Assembly: GCF_920987055.1 (NCBI RefSeq)
Contig: NZ_CAKLBX010000001.1
Location: 2,590,501-2,654,500 of the forward strand
Reading direction: 5' to 3'
DNA from: Novosphingobium sp. CECT 9465
Lineage (GTDB): Bacteria > Pseudomonadota > Alphaproteobacteria > Sphingomonadales > Sphingomonadaceae
DNA length: 64,000 bases
Shown: one piece after another, positions 18,408 to 26,599 of the stretch
How positions within the stretch are numbered: the first letter of the stretch is position 1
Layout: each line of letters opens with the position of its first letter
Position numbers and translations under genes: made by a program
Notes under the pieces: model-generated
Seen by the model: only the letters and a program-made list of their open reading frames with translations
Databases searched by the model: none
What the model was told of the DNA's origin: nothing

Positions 18408-19514
18408 ATGAGCGATCACGATCAAAAGCCGCAGAGCTACAGCTACGCCCAGGCCGGCGTGAACATTGCCGCAGGCAACGCGCTGGTGAAGGCCATCGGC
18501 CCCTTGGCCAAGTCCACGGCCCGCCCCGGCGCGGATGCGGAACTTGGCGGTTTCGGCGGGTTTTTCGATCTCAAGGCAGCAGGCTACAAGGACCCCTTGC
18601 TCGTCGCGGGCAACGATGGTGTCGGCACCAAGGTAAAGCTGGCGATCGACCACGACCGCCACGACCAGATCGGGATCGATCTCGTCGCCATGTGCGTCAA
18701 CGACCTGATCGTTCAGGGCGCAGAACCTTTGTTCTTCCTTGATTATTTCGCCACCGGGCGCCTCGACAATGGCGTGGCCGAGCGCGTGGTTGCGGGCATC
18801 GCCGAAGGCTGCCGGATGGCCGGGTGCGCGCTGATCGGCGGCGAAACCGCCGAAATGCCGGGCATGTATGCCGATGGCGATTATGACCTTGCGGGCTTTT
18901 GCGTGGGCGCTGTGGAACGCGGCGAACAGTTGACCGGGGACCGCGTGGCCGCAGGCGACGTGCTGCTTGGCCTGGCTTCGTCGGGCGTTCATTCCAACGG
19001 CTATTCGCTGGTTCGCCGCCTCGCTGCCGACAGGGGCTGGAAGCTGGATCGCCCTGCCCTGTTCGACAATGAGCGCCTGCTGATCGACTATCTGATCGAG
19101 CCGACTCGCATCTATGTGAAGACGCTGCTGCCGTTCATCCGTTCGGGAAGGATCAACGCGCTGGCGCACATCACCGGCGGCGGCTTGCTGGAAAACGTGC
19201 CGCGCGTACTGCCCAAGGGACTTCATGCGCGGATCGATGCCGATAGCTGGGAACAGAGCCGGTTGATGGCGTTCCTGCAGGCGCAGGGCAACATCGAACC
19301 TGCCGAAATGGCGCGCACGTTCAACTGCGGCGTAGGCATGGTTCTTGCCGTAGCACCGGGCGAAGCCGAAGCGCTCGGCGCCGACCTTGCCGCCGCCGGG
19401 GAAGAGGTATTCCGCATCGGCAAGATCGTCGCAGGCGAAAAGGGCTGCACCGTGACCGGCAGTGCCGAAGCATGGTCGGCGCGCAAAGCATGGGAAGCCG
19501 TGCATGTCGGCTAG
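18408..19514 (+). CDS. purM: Phosphoribosylformylglycinamidine cyclo-ligase (AIR synthetase)
   Basis: A 368-residue enzyme of de novo purine synthesis, starting [19 protein letters not shown]. The ATP/FGAM-binding signatures are [41 protein letters not shown] region, [11 protein letters not shown] and [27 protein letters not shown] lies near the C-terminus. The frame is open upstream because of the antisense DUF2066 gene; ATG at 18408 is the family start. purN follows after an intergenic repeat. Confidence 0.97.
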   Translation: MSDHDQKPQSYSYAQAGVNIAAGNALVKAIGPLAKSTARPGADAELGGFGGFFDLKAAGYKDPLLVAGNDGVGTKVKLAIDHDRHDQIGIDLVAMCVNDLIVQGAEPLFFLDYFATGRLDNGVAERVVAGIAEGCRMAGCALIGGETAEMPGMYADGDYDLAGFCVGAVERGEQLTGDRVAAGDVLLGLASSGVHSNGYSLVRRLAADRGWKLDRPALFDNERLLIDYLIEPTRIYVKTLLPFIRSGRINALAHITGGGLLENVPRVLPKGLHARIDADSWEQSRLMAFLQAQGNIEPAEMARTFNCGVGMVLAVAPGEAEALGADLAAAGEEVFRIGKIVAGEKGCTVTGSAEAWSARKAWEAVHVG

Positions 19515-19523
19515 AGCCGCATT

Positions 19524-19662
19524 CCTCCCCCGTACAGGGAGGGGGACCACCGGGACGGCGGTGGAGGGGAATCGCCTTTGGGCACCTCCCTTCATGGTTA
19601 GCGCGGCCCGGACAGCCCCCTCCACCATCCTGCGAACGGTCCCCCTCCCCGTACCGGGGAGG
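19524..19662 (+). repeat. Long inverted intergenic repeat (copy 2)
   Basis: About 139 bp between purM and purN with the same build as 10120-10252: CCTCCCCCGTACAGGGAGGG at the left, CCCCTCCCCGTACCGGGGAG at the right, and inner GTGGAGGGG against CCCCCTCCAC. The right arm again ends in GGGGAGGA and provides the Shine-Dalgarno of purN. Confidence 0.85.
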
Positions 19663-19667
19663 ATGTG

Positions 19668-20606
19668 ATGCCTCGTGCGCGCGTCGCCGTTTTCATATCG
19701 GGCAGCGGCACGAACATGGCCGCGCTGCTTTATGCAAGCCGTGCGGCGGATTGCCCTTACGAGATCGTGCTCGTTCTCTCCAACAACCCCGACGCCTCTG
19801 GCCTGAAGCTGGCCGAGGCCGAAGGCGTGGCCACGTTCTGCCTGCCGCACAAGGGCATCGCCCGCGCAGACCATGACGCGATGATGGAAGCGCAAGTGCT
19901 GAAATCAGGAGCGCGGTACATCGCGCTGGCGGGCTACATGCGGATTCTCACGCCCGAATTCGTCGGGCGCTGGAAAAACCGGATGCTCAACATCCACCCC
20001 TCGCTTCTGCCCAAATACAAGGGGCTGCACACGCACGACCGCGCGATCGAAGCAGGCGATTCGCATGGCGGCTGCACGGTGCACCTCGTCACCGCCGAAC
20101 TCGACGATGGCCCGGTTCTGGGCCAGACGCCGGTTGCGATCATCCCCGGCGATACAGGCGACACCCTGGCCGCGCGTGTGCTGTTTGCCGAACACCAGCT
20201 CTATTCACGTACACTGGCCGCCTATGTTGCGCGGGAATTTGACGCCGGATGGCTGCTCGAAAAGGTCCGCGCGCTGGCCGATGCCCTGCCGCAGGTGGAG
20301 GAACGCGAAAGCCATGGCGCGCCGGGCTGGCGGGTGGGTGGCAAGTATTTCGCCTATTTCAACGATCAGCACCATGGGACCCCGCAAATCGCGCTTCTGG
20401 TAAAGACCAGCGGGCAGGACGAATTGGCCGCGCTGATCGAACAGGACCCCGATGTGTGGTTCCGCCCGGCCTATTACGGCGCGAGCGGCTGGGCTGGGCT
20501 GACCCTGAACAGACCCGACGTGGATTGGGATCACGCCGCAGACTGGTTGCGCCGCAGCTGGGCCGCGGTGGCACCCCGCCGCCTTGCCGCAATGCTGGAA
20601 TTCTGA
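19668..20606 (+). CDS. purN: Phosphoribosylglycinamide formyltransferase fused to an MmcQ/YjbR-like domain
   Basis: A 312-residue two-domain protein. Residues ~1-200 are GAR transformylase with FISGSGTNMAALL, AGYMRILTPEFV and the catalytic N-H-D set in MLNIHPSLLPKYKGLHTHD and AELDDGPVLGQ. Residues ~205-312 resemble the MmcQ/YjbR fold (PGWRVGGKYFAYF, QDPDVWFRPAYYGASGWAGL, DHAADWLRRSWAAVAP). Plain PurN is about 190-220 residues, so the second half is an addition. ATG at 19668 follows GGAGGA from the repeat; a GTG one codon upstream is less likely. Confidence 0.92.
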   Translation: MPRARVAVFISGSGTNMAALLYASRAADCPYEIVLVLSNNPDASGLKLAEAEGVATFCLPHKGIARADHDAMMEAQVLKSGARYIALAGYMRILTPEFVGRWKNRMLNIHPSLLPKYKGLHTHDRAIEAGDSHGGCTVHLVTAELDDGPVLGQTPVAIIPGDTGDTLAARVLFAEHQLYSRTLAAYVAREFDAGWLLEKVRALADALPQVEERESHGAPGWRVGGKYFAYFNDQHHGTPQIALLVKTSGQDELAALIEQDPDVWFRPAYYGASGWAGLTLNRPDVDWDHAADWLRRSWAAVAPRRLAAMLEF

Positions 20607-20616
20607 AAGCCGGCCT

Positions 20617-20862
20617 TCAGATCTGGTCCGCGCTCACCTGCGGGCGGCTTTCGCGCGTTCCGCGATAGCGCACTGACGGATCGCTGGCATCGGCCGCGAT
20701 GATGACGAAATCATCATGCACTTCCAGCAGTTCGCCCGCGAAGGGCATATCTTCGAACATCGGACTGCCCGTCACCCGGTAGCTTACCGTGTCACCGACC
20801 TTGAACGTCTTTTCGTCGAAGTTGAAAGCAAAGGGACAATCGTCCCCACCCATACCTTGCAT
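20617..20862 (-). CDS. Small conserved-looking protein of unknown function
   Basis: An 81-residue soluble protein from ATG at 20862, with GAGGAG eight bases upstream. It has CPFAFNFDEKTFKVGDTVSYRVTG, then MPFAGELLEVHDDFVIIAADASDPSVRYRGTRESRP. The pattern of short beta strands and a KVGDTVSYRV start resembles a small KOW/SH3-like barrel, but I recognise no family. It is convergent with purN (11 nt apart) and downstream of ndk past a terminator. Confidence 0.65.
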   Translation of the reverse strand: MQGMGGDDCPFAFNFDEKTFKVGDTVSYRVTGSPMFEDMPFAGELLEVHDDFVIIAADASDPSVRYRGTRESRPQVSADQI

Positions 20863-20906
20863 CGCACTCTCCTCGTGACACTCTTTTAGCGCAAACCCTG
20901 CGCAAG

Positions 20907-20932
20907 AAAAAAGGGCCAAGTTTCCCTGGCCC
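20907..20932 (-). terminator. Rho-independent terminator after ndk
   Basis: On the minus strand GGGCCA and TGGCCC form a 6-bp stem over an 8-nt loop, followed by six T, 31 nt after the ndk stop. It lies upstream of the small gene at 20617-20862, separating it from ndk. Confidence 0.8.
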
Positions 20933-20962
20933 CCGTTTCTGGTCGATCTGACTTCGCGCCGA

Positions 20963-21385
20963 TCAGCCGACGATTTCTTCGGGCTTGAAGAAGTAGGCGA
21001 TTTCGATCGCCGCGTTCTCGTCCGAATCCGAACCGTGTACCGTGTTGGCTTCGATCGATTCGGCCAGTTCCTTGCGGATCGTGCCGGGTTCGGCGTTGGC
21101 GGGGTTGGTGGCGCCCATGATGTCGCGGTTGCGCTGCATGGCGTTCTCGCCTTCGAGAACCTGCACGACGACCGGGCCGGAGATCATGAATTCGACCAGT
21201 TCTCCGAAAAACGGACGCTCGCGGTGAACGGCGTAGAAGCCCTCGGCCTGTTCGCGGCTCATATGGATGCGCTTGGAAGCGACGACGCGCAGGCCGGCTT
21301 CTTCAAGCATCTTGGTGACCGCACCAGTCAGGTTGCGACGCGTGGCATCGGGCTTGATGATCGAGAAAGTGCGGGTAACCGCCAT
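20963..21385 (-). CDS. ndk: Nucleoside diphosphate kinase
   Basis: A 140-residue housekeeping enzyme equilibrating NTP and dNTP pools. Family signatures run end to end: [52 protein letters not shown], and the phosphorylated histidine in [20 protein letters not shown]. Length is standard. It is transcribed alone, with a terminator downstream and palindromic repeats upstream. Confidence 0.97.
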   Translation of the reverse strand: MAVTRTFSIIKPDATRRNLTGAVTKMLEEAGLRVVASKRIHMSREQAEGFYAVHRERPFFGELVEFMISGPVVVQVLEGENAMQRNRDIMGATNPANAEPGTIRKELAESIEANTVHGSDSDENAAIEIAYFFKPEEIVG

Positions 21386-21474
21386 GGGACTTGTCCTTGC
21401 AGGTATGGGAAATCAGTTGGGCGCGCCCCTAGCGGGGATTGGGCCAGGGTGCAAGGCGGGTGGGAGAGGTAGAA

Positions 21475-21596
21475 GCCTCAGCCCGGATCAAGTCCGGGCC
21501 GACGGGTAAAACGCCGGGGAGCAGATCAAGTCGGGGCGACGAACGAACCGTTGTCGCATCAGTTCCCGTCGCCCCGGACTTGATCCGGGGTGAGGC
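21475..21596 (+). repeat. REP-like palindromic repeat pair, left of the GIY-YIG gene
   Basis: Two inverted units: GCCTCAGCCCGGATCAAGTC near 21475 and the complementary GACTTGATCCGGGGTGAGGC ending at 21596, each itself palindromic around CCGGA-T-CAAGTCCGG. A third partial unit (AGATCAAGTCGGGGCGAC) lies between at about 21522-21540. A similar pair flanks the other side of the gene at 21924-22010. Confidence 0.85.
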
Positions 21597-21614
21597 TTGC
21601 TGTTCCGTCGCAGG

Positions 21615-21914
21615 ATGAATCAGGAACAACGCGGTGGCTGGGTTTACATCATGGCCGACCACTATCGTGGCTCAATGTATGTCGGTGTCACGGCACATCT
21701 GGCACGGCGCATTCACCAGCACCGCGAAGGCAGCGGCTCGGATTATTGCGCTAAGCACAAATTGGTTCGGCTGGTTTGGGCTGAACGCGGCGACACCATC
21801 GATGACTGCATTACCCACGAAAAACGCCTGAAGCGCTGGCGGCGTGAATGGAAGTTCGAACTGATCGAGCGGGGCAATCCAGAGTGGGCGGATCTGTTTG
21901 AGCTTCTGTTGTGA
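21615..21914 (+). CDS. GIY-YIG nuclease superfamily protein
   Basis: A 99-residue single-domain protein of the UPF0213/YhbQ type. The GIY and YIG elements are GWVYIMADHYRGSMYVGVT at about residues 8-26, the conserved Arg is in HLARRIHQHREG, and a C-terminal ITHEKRLKRWRREWKFELIE follows with the catalytic Glu. ATG at 21615 is preferred to a TTG six codons upstream that lies in the repeat. The gene is bracketed on both sides by REP-like palindromes, which suggests mobility or a link with repeat maintenance. Confidence 0.88.
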   Translation: MNQEQRGGWVYIMADHYRGSMYVGVTAHLARRIHQHREGSGSDYCAKHKLVRLVWAERGDTIDDCITHEKRLKRWRREWKFELIERGNPEWADLFELLL

Positions 21915-21923
21915 AAGAAATAA

Positions 21924-22010
21924 GCCTCAGCACGGATCAAGTCCGGGCCGACGTTAGGTTGAGCAGTGTAGTATCCTGATTTCTTCGCCCCGGACTTGAT
22001 CCGGGGTGAG
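21924..22010 (+). repeat. REP-like palindromic repeat pair, right of the GIY-YIG gene
   Basis: GCCTCAGCACGGATCAAGTC at the left and GACTTGATCCGGGGTGAG at the right, enclosing about 45 bp. The units match those at 21475-21596, apart from a single C-to-A difference in the first unit. Confidence 0.85.
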
Positions 22011-22021
22011 TCTGAACCTCC

Positions 22022-22453
22022 TCAAGGCCCCTCTTTCCACTTGCCCTGTTCCTGCCGCCAATATCGCCGCTCTAAGCCTTCGCGCGTACCCAGCATGCGC
22101 CAGCAGCCGCGCGCGTCGTCGATGCGGGCGGGCGGGAACAGCAGGAATACCCGCTCGAAACTCCCCTCGCGCCACACGCCATCAGCCAGCGCCATGAACT
22201 TCGCCCCGTTGAGCGGGTCCGGTTCCGCCGAAAGCAGGATCGGCTGGCGGTCGGCGTGAGGATCGGTGGCGAGGCCGTTGGCGAGGAAGGTTTCGGGGAG
22301 GCGCGCCCACAGCGCTTCGCTGGCGCGCTTCAACTGCGCGGAATCGTCCGACACGACCAGCAGCCTTTCGCCCGCCGCCAGCGTGTTGCGCGCAATCAGC
22401 GGCAGCACCTGTTCGGCAGGATCATTGGTCAACTGATAGAAATCGACGCGCAT
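22022..22453 (-). CDS. holC: DNA polymerase III subunit chi
   Basis: A 143-residue protein from ATG at 22453, starting [23 protein letters not shown], the typical HolC N-terminus. The core LLVVSDDSAQLKRASEALWA and the C-terminal RVFLLFPPARIDDARGCWR also fit. Chi links the clamp loader to SSB at the replication fork. The reading frame extends upstream into the DUF2256 gene, but the short start overlaps that gene's stop (TAATG) and matches the family. Same strand and cluster as pepA. Confidence 0.9.
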   Translation of the reverse strand: MRVDFYQLTNDPAEQVLPLIARNTLAAGERLLVVSDDSAQLKRASEALWARLPETFLANGLATDPHADRQPILLSAEPDPLNGAKFMALADGVWREGSFERVFLLFPPARIDDARGCWRMLGTREGLERRYWRQEQGKWKEGP

Positions 22454-22605
22454 TACCCGGCTTTCCCCTTGCCGCTGCGACAGCGATCGGAACAGAACTT
22501 CACGTTGTCCCAGTCGCGCTCCCACTTCTTGCGCCATGTGAACGGCAGGCCGCAAGCGGCGCAAGTCTTGGTCGGCAGATCAGACTTGCGCCGCATTTTA
22601 GGCAT
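22453..22605 (-). CDS. DUF2256 domain mini-protein (zinc-binding-like)
   Basis: A 50-residue protein, [20 protein letters not shown] onward, with two cysteine pairs (CAAC at about 15-18 and CSDRC at 40-44) and the signature [20 protein letters not shown] of DUF2256. ATG at 22605 or at 22596 could be the start. It sits between pepA and holC with a 1-nt overlap to holC. Function unknown; a zinc-ribbon fold is inferred from the cysteines. Confidence 0.85.
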   Translation of the reverse strand: MPKMRRKSDLPTKTCAACGLPFTWRKKWERDWDNVKFCSDRCRSGKGKAG

Positions 22606-22611
22606 GGGAGG

Positions 22612-24069
22612 TCAGGCCTCCAGCACGTCACGGACGTAGCGGTCGAGCAGGCGCACACCATAGCCGGTTGCGCCCTTGTCCCAGGTCGCGCCGGGCTTGT
22701 CCGCCCAGACCATGCCGGCGATGTCGAGGTGCGCCCAGACCACGCCCTTGTCGATATAGCGGTGGAGGAACTGCGCGGCGGTGATCGACCCGCCATAGCG
22801 TGGCCCCACGTTCTTCATGTCGGCAATCGGGCTGTCGATCAGCTTGTCATAGGCCGCGCCGATGGGGAAACGCCACAGCTTGTCGCCACTGCCCTTGCCC
22901 GCCGCATCGAGGCTGGCGGCCAGCGCATCGTCATTGCTGAACATGCCGCCGTATTCATGGCCGAGCGAAATGATGATCGCGCCGGTCAGCGTGGCCAGGT
23001 CGATCACGGTCTTCGGCGCATATTCCTTCTGCACCCAGGTCAGCGCATCGCACAGCACCAGACGGCCCTCGGCGTCGGTATTGATGACTTCGACCGTCTG
23101 GCCGGACATCGACGTGACCACGTCACCGGGACGCTGCGCATTGCCATCGGGCATGTTCTCGACAAGGCCGCACACGCCGATCACGTCGGCCTTCGCCTTG
23201 CGTCGGGCGAGCGTGAGCATCGTGCCCGCGACGGCTGCTGCACCGCCCATGTCCCACTTCATGTCTTCCATGCCCGCAGCGGGCTTGATCGAGATGCCGC
23301 CAGTATCGAATGTCACGCCCTTGCCGACGAAGGCGGTCGGCTGATCGGCTTCCGCGCCCTTCCAGCGCATTGCCAGCAACTGCGGTTCACGCACCGAACC
23401 TTGCGATACGCCGAGCAGTGCGCCCATGCCCAAGGCGGTCATTTCGGAAAGGCCGAGCACGACGATTTCAACGCCAGTGCCCTCAAGCCGGGCCTTCGCG
23501 CGCTCCACGAAGCTGGCAGGGTAGATTACGTTGGCCGGTTCCGCCACGAGTTCGCGGGTGAACTCCACGCCTTCGGCCACGGCGCTTTCCACATCCCATG
23601 CCGCAGACGTGCCTTCGGGCGCGCCCACCGCCACGACTTCGGCCAGCGAGCGCCTCTGCTCCTCGGCAAGCTTGGTGCGATAGACATCGTGCCGCCAGCC
23701 GCGCAGGCGCGCGCCCAGCAAAACCGCAGCGGCCTCAACCCCTGTCAGGCCCGATCCGGCAAAATCGATCGCCAGCGAGGTTTCGCCAGATGTCAGGTAC
23801 CTGGCAGTCAAAGCCGCGCCAGCCTTTTCCAGCGCGGCAAGCCTGTCAGCGCCTTCTGCCTTGCCGATTCCGGCCAGCGCCAGCCGCTTCACGCCAGCTT
23901 CACCCGCCACGAAGGCTTCGAAGACCTGTCCGGTCTTCCCGCTGAACCGCGCCGCGCCCGCGCCATCGCGCACCACCGCGTCCAGATCGGCGGGAAGCGC
24001 ATCCTGCGCCACCAGTCGCGCCACAAGGCGGGGAAGCGGGGCATCGCTGGTGCGGAAAACGACGTTCAT
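22612..24069 (-). CDS. pepA: Leucyl aminopeptidase (M17)
   Basis: A 485-residue cytosolic aminopeptidase with the C-terminal catalytic domain fully conserved: VGKGVTFDTGGISIKPA with the metal-binding Asp and Lys, WDMGGAAAVAGTM, and the signature NTDAEGRLVLCDAL near residue 335. The N-terminal domain (1-160) is divergent, as usual. In other bacteria PepA also binds DNA in Xer recombination; this is not testable here. The gene is divergent from lptD and heads the pepA-DUF2256-holC cluster. Confidence 0.96.
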   Translation of the reverse strand: MNVVFRTSDAPLPRLVARLVAQDALPADLDAVVRDGAGAARFSGKTGQVFEAFVAGEAGVKRLALAGIGKAEGADRLAALEKAGAALTARYLTSGETSLAIDFAGSGLTGVEAAAVLLGARLRGWRHDVYRTKLAEEQRRSLAEVVAVGAPEGTSAAWDVESAVAEGVEFTRELVAEPANVIYPASFVERAKARLEGTGVEIVVLGLSEMTALGMGALLGVSQGSVREPQLLAMRWKGAEADQPTAFVGKGVTFDTGGISIKPAAGMEDMKWDMGGAAAVAGTMLTLARRKAKADVIGVCGLVENMPDGNAQRPGDVVTSMSGQTVEVINTDAEGRLVLCDALTWVQKEYAPKTVIDLATLTGAIIISLGHEYGGMFSNDDALAASLDAAGKGSGDKLWRFPIGAAYDKLIDSPIADMKNVGPRYGGSITAAQFLHRYIDKGVVWAHLDIAGMVWADKPGATWDKGATGYGVRLLDRYVRDVLEA

Positions 24070-24171
24070 TCGGCACTCCTGTCGGAAAAGAGATCACGCT
24101 TCGGCGCAAGGATTGCGCCAGCGGAAAATGTGGAATTGCAGTTAGGGTGCACTGGTGCGATAGGCAAGCGC

Positions 24172-26460
24172 ATGCAACCCGCCCGGCGGCCGCAGCCGCA
24201 AGCCCTTGATCGACGCTTGCGCCTTGCGCGCGCGGCCCTTTCCGCCTCATCCTTCGCGCTTGCCGCTTTCGCGGGCCTCCCGGCTTTCGCGCAGGATGCC
24301 CCTGCCCCGCAAGCAACGCCCGCCGAATCGGCGCCGGACGATGTCGTGCGCTTTGAAGCGGACAAGGTCCGTTATGACAGCAACGCCGAACTCGTCACCG
24401 CAGACGGCAGCGTCGTGCTCCGGCATGAGGATCAGACGGTGCGCGCCGACAATGTGGTGTGGAACCGCAACACCGGGCAGATCATGGCCAGCGGGAACAT
24501 CCGCTTCGTCGATGTCGATGGCAACGTGGTCTATACGGACAAGGTCGAACTGACCGACGAATTCAAGGCGGGCGCGATCGAGGACCTGCTGATCGTCCTG
24601 CGCACCGGAGGGCGGCTGGCCGCCGAACGCGGCGCGCGTGACGAAAACGGCAACATGATGCTGGAACAGGCGGCCTATTCGGGCTGCTCGGTCGAGGACG
24701 ATAAAGGCTGCGCCAAAAAGCCAAGCTGGGAAGTGACCGCCGCGCGGGTCTATTTCGACGCGAAGGAAAAGCGCGTCAAATATTATGGCGCCACCCTGCG
24801 CATGTTCGGCATCCCGATCCTGCCGCTGCCGGGCCTTGGCCATACATCGGATTTCCGTGCCGAAACCGGATTGCTGATCCCCGATTTCCGCCTGAGCGCG
24901 TCGAACGGCGCTGAAATCAGCGATACGTGGTACTGGCGCATTGCCGACAACCGCGATCTTGCGCTGACCGGCACGTTCTACACCGGCTCCTTGCCGATGC
25001 TCACCGCCAAGTACCGGCACCTGACCAACCTCGGTGCATTCCAGATCACCGGATATGCCACGCGCAGTTCGCGCATCGCAGTGGGCGGGGCCACATCCAC
25101 CGGCGGGACTGCGGCCGAACAGCAGCAGTCGTGGCGCGGCTACATCGAGGCGAACGGCAAGTTGCAGTTCTCGCCGGAATGGAGCCTGACCGGCAACGGC
25201 CGCCTCGCATCGGACCGCACGTTCCTGCGCCGTTATGACATCAGCCGCGATGACCGGCTGCGCTCCTCGCTCAACATCGAGCGCGTCGATGATGACAGCT
25301 ACCTCAGCATCGCCGGGTGGATGACGCAGACAGTACGGGTGGACGATCCGCAGGGCATGGTCCCGCTGGCCCTGCCCGCGATCGACTATCGCCGCCGCAT
25401 GGTCTTCGACGGCATTCCGGGCCGGTTCGAATTGCAGGCCAACAGCCTCGCCATCCTGCGCACCGCCGGGCAGGACAGCCAGCGCGCCTTTGCCCGCGCA
25501 CAGTGGGACCTGCGCACGATCACCGGCCTTGGGCAGGAAGTGACGCTGACCGGCCTGGTCCGGGGCGATGTCTATCATAGCGCCGAAAACGAACTGACCG
25601 AGACCGCGATCTATCGCGGGCTTCCCGGCTGGCAGACGCGTGGAATTGCCACCGCTGCGCTGGATATGAAGTGGCCGTTCCTGGGAAGCCTGCTGGGTGG
25701 TGCGCAAGTGCTGACCCCCCGTGTGCAGGTGGTGGCAACGCCGGGTGTGCGCAATTTCGAGATTCCCAACGAGGATTCGCGTTCGGTCGATCTGGAAGAC
25801 ACCAACCTGTTCGCGCTCAATCGCTTTCCCGGCCATGACCGGATCGAGGACGGTGTGCGCTTCACCTATGGCTTTGACTGGAACTACCAGCGCCCCGGCC
25901 TGCGCGTTACCACCACGATCGGGCAAAGCTACCGCCTGTCGAGCCAGAAATCGATCCTGCCCGATGGCACCGGGCTTACCACCCGCGCCTCGGACTATGT
26001 CGGCCGCACCACCGTCCGGTTTGGCGATATCGTCAAGTTCACGCACCGCTTCCGCATCGACAAAGACAGCTTCGCGTTGCGCCGCAACGAATTCGACGCG
26101 ACGCTGGGCGATCACCGCCGCTACATCGAAGCCGGCTACCTCAAGCTCAATCGCAACATCACCAGCTCGTTCGAGGATCTTCAGGACCGCGAGGAACTGC
26201 GCTTTGCCGCGCGCACCCCGATTACGCGGGCGTTCTCGGTCTTCGGATCGGCCATCGTCAACCTGACAGACCGTGACGAAGACCCCACGCTGACATCGGA
26301 TGGCTATCAGATGCTCCGCCACCGGCTCGGCGTTGCCTATACCGACGATTGTCTGGACCTGTCCTTCACCTGGCGGCGCGATTACGTGACAACGGGCGAC
26401 GCCGCGCGCGGCAACTCGTTCCAGATATCGCTCTCGCTCAAGAACCTTGGGGTGAAATAG
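24172..26460 (+). CDS. lptD: LPS-assembly outer-membrane protein LptD
   Basis: A 762-residue outer-membrane protein. From ATG at 24172 there is a signal peptide ending in PAFAQDA (residue ~41), an N-terminal OstA/LptA-like jelly roll (VRFEADKVRYDSNAELVTADG, RADNVVWNRNTGQIMASGN), and the C-terminal 26-strand barrel domain starting around RFSLSASN-like segments and ending in SLSLKNLGVK. Cys pair GCSVEDDKGC at about residues 170-179. It inserts LPS at the cell surface with LptE. The frame is open far upstream antisense to pepA, which is not coding. surA follows. Confidence 0.95.
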   Translation: MQPARRPQPQALDRRLRLARAALSASSFALAAFAGLPAFAQDAPAPQATPAESAPDDVVRFEADKVRYDSNAELVTADGSVVLRHEDQTVRADNVVWNRNTGQIMASGNIRFVDVDGNVVYTDKVELTDEFKAGAIEDLLIVLRTGGRLAAERGARDENGNMMLEQAAYSGCSVEDDKGCAKKPSWEVTAARVYFDAKEKRVKYYGATLRMFGIPILPLPGLGHTSDFRAETGLLIPDFRLSASNGAEISDTWYWRIADNRDLALTGTFYTGSLPMLTAKYRHLTNLGAFQITGYATRSSRIAVGGATSTGGTAAEQQQSWRGYIEANGKLQFSPEWSLTGNGRLASDRTFLRRYDISRDDRLRSSLNIERVDDDSYLSIAGWMTQTVRVDDPQGMVPLALPAIDYRRRMVFDGIPGRFELQANSLAILRTAGQDSQRAFARAQWDLRTITGLGQEVTLTGLVRGDVYHSAENELTETAIYRGLPGWQTRGIATAALDMKWPFLGSLLGGAQVLTPRVQVVATPGVRNFEIPNEDSRSVDLEDTNLFALNRFPGHDRIEDGVRFTYGFDWNYQRPGLRVTTTIGQSYRLSSQKSILPDGTGLTTRASDYVGRTTVRFGDIVKFTHRFRIDKDSFALRRNEFDATLGDHRRYIEAGYLKLNRNITSSFEDLQDREELRFAARTPITRAFSVFGSAIVNLTDRDEDPTLTSDGYQMLRHRLGVAYTDDCLDLSFTWRRDYVTTGDAARGNSFQISLSLKNLGVK

Positions 26461-26599
26461 CGCGGCATCTTGCCCTTTCGCGCCCGATACGCCACTCAGC
26501 TTGGGTTAAGCCGCCTGCGGCCAATGCCCGAAGATACAAGAAGGCCGCCGCCAGACGACAATCTGAGTGGGCCAGTTCGACAGGACCAATACGCTGACC

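Noticed and set aside
18295..18409. Longer DUF2066 protein starting at 18409
   Set aside because: It would overlap the divergent purM start and place 38 non-family residues before the signal segment.
22729..24171. A 481-codon N-terminal extension of lptD
   Set aside because: The extension is antisense to pepA; the LptD signal peptide begins at ATG 24172, so the upstream open frame is not part of the gene.
24247..26322. A 691-codon minus-strand frame opposite lptD
   Set aside because: Shadow of the lptD coding sequence with no family resemblance; similar long shadows opposite thrC, pdxJ, surA, glcB, astB and serS were rejected for the same reason.
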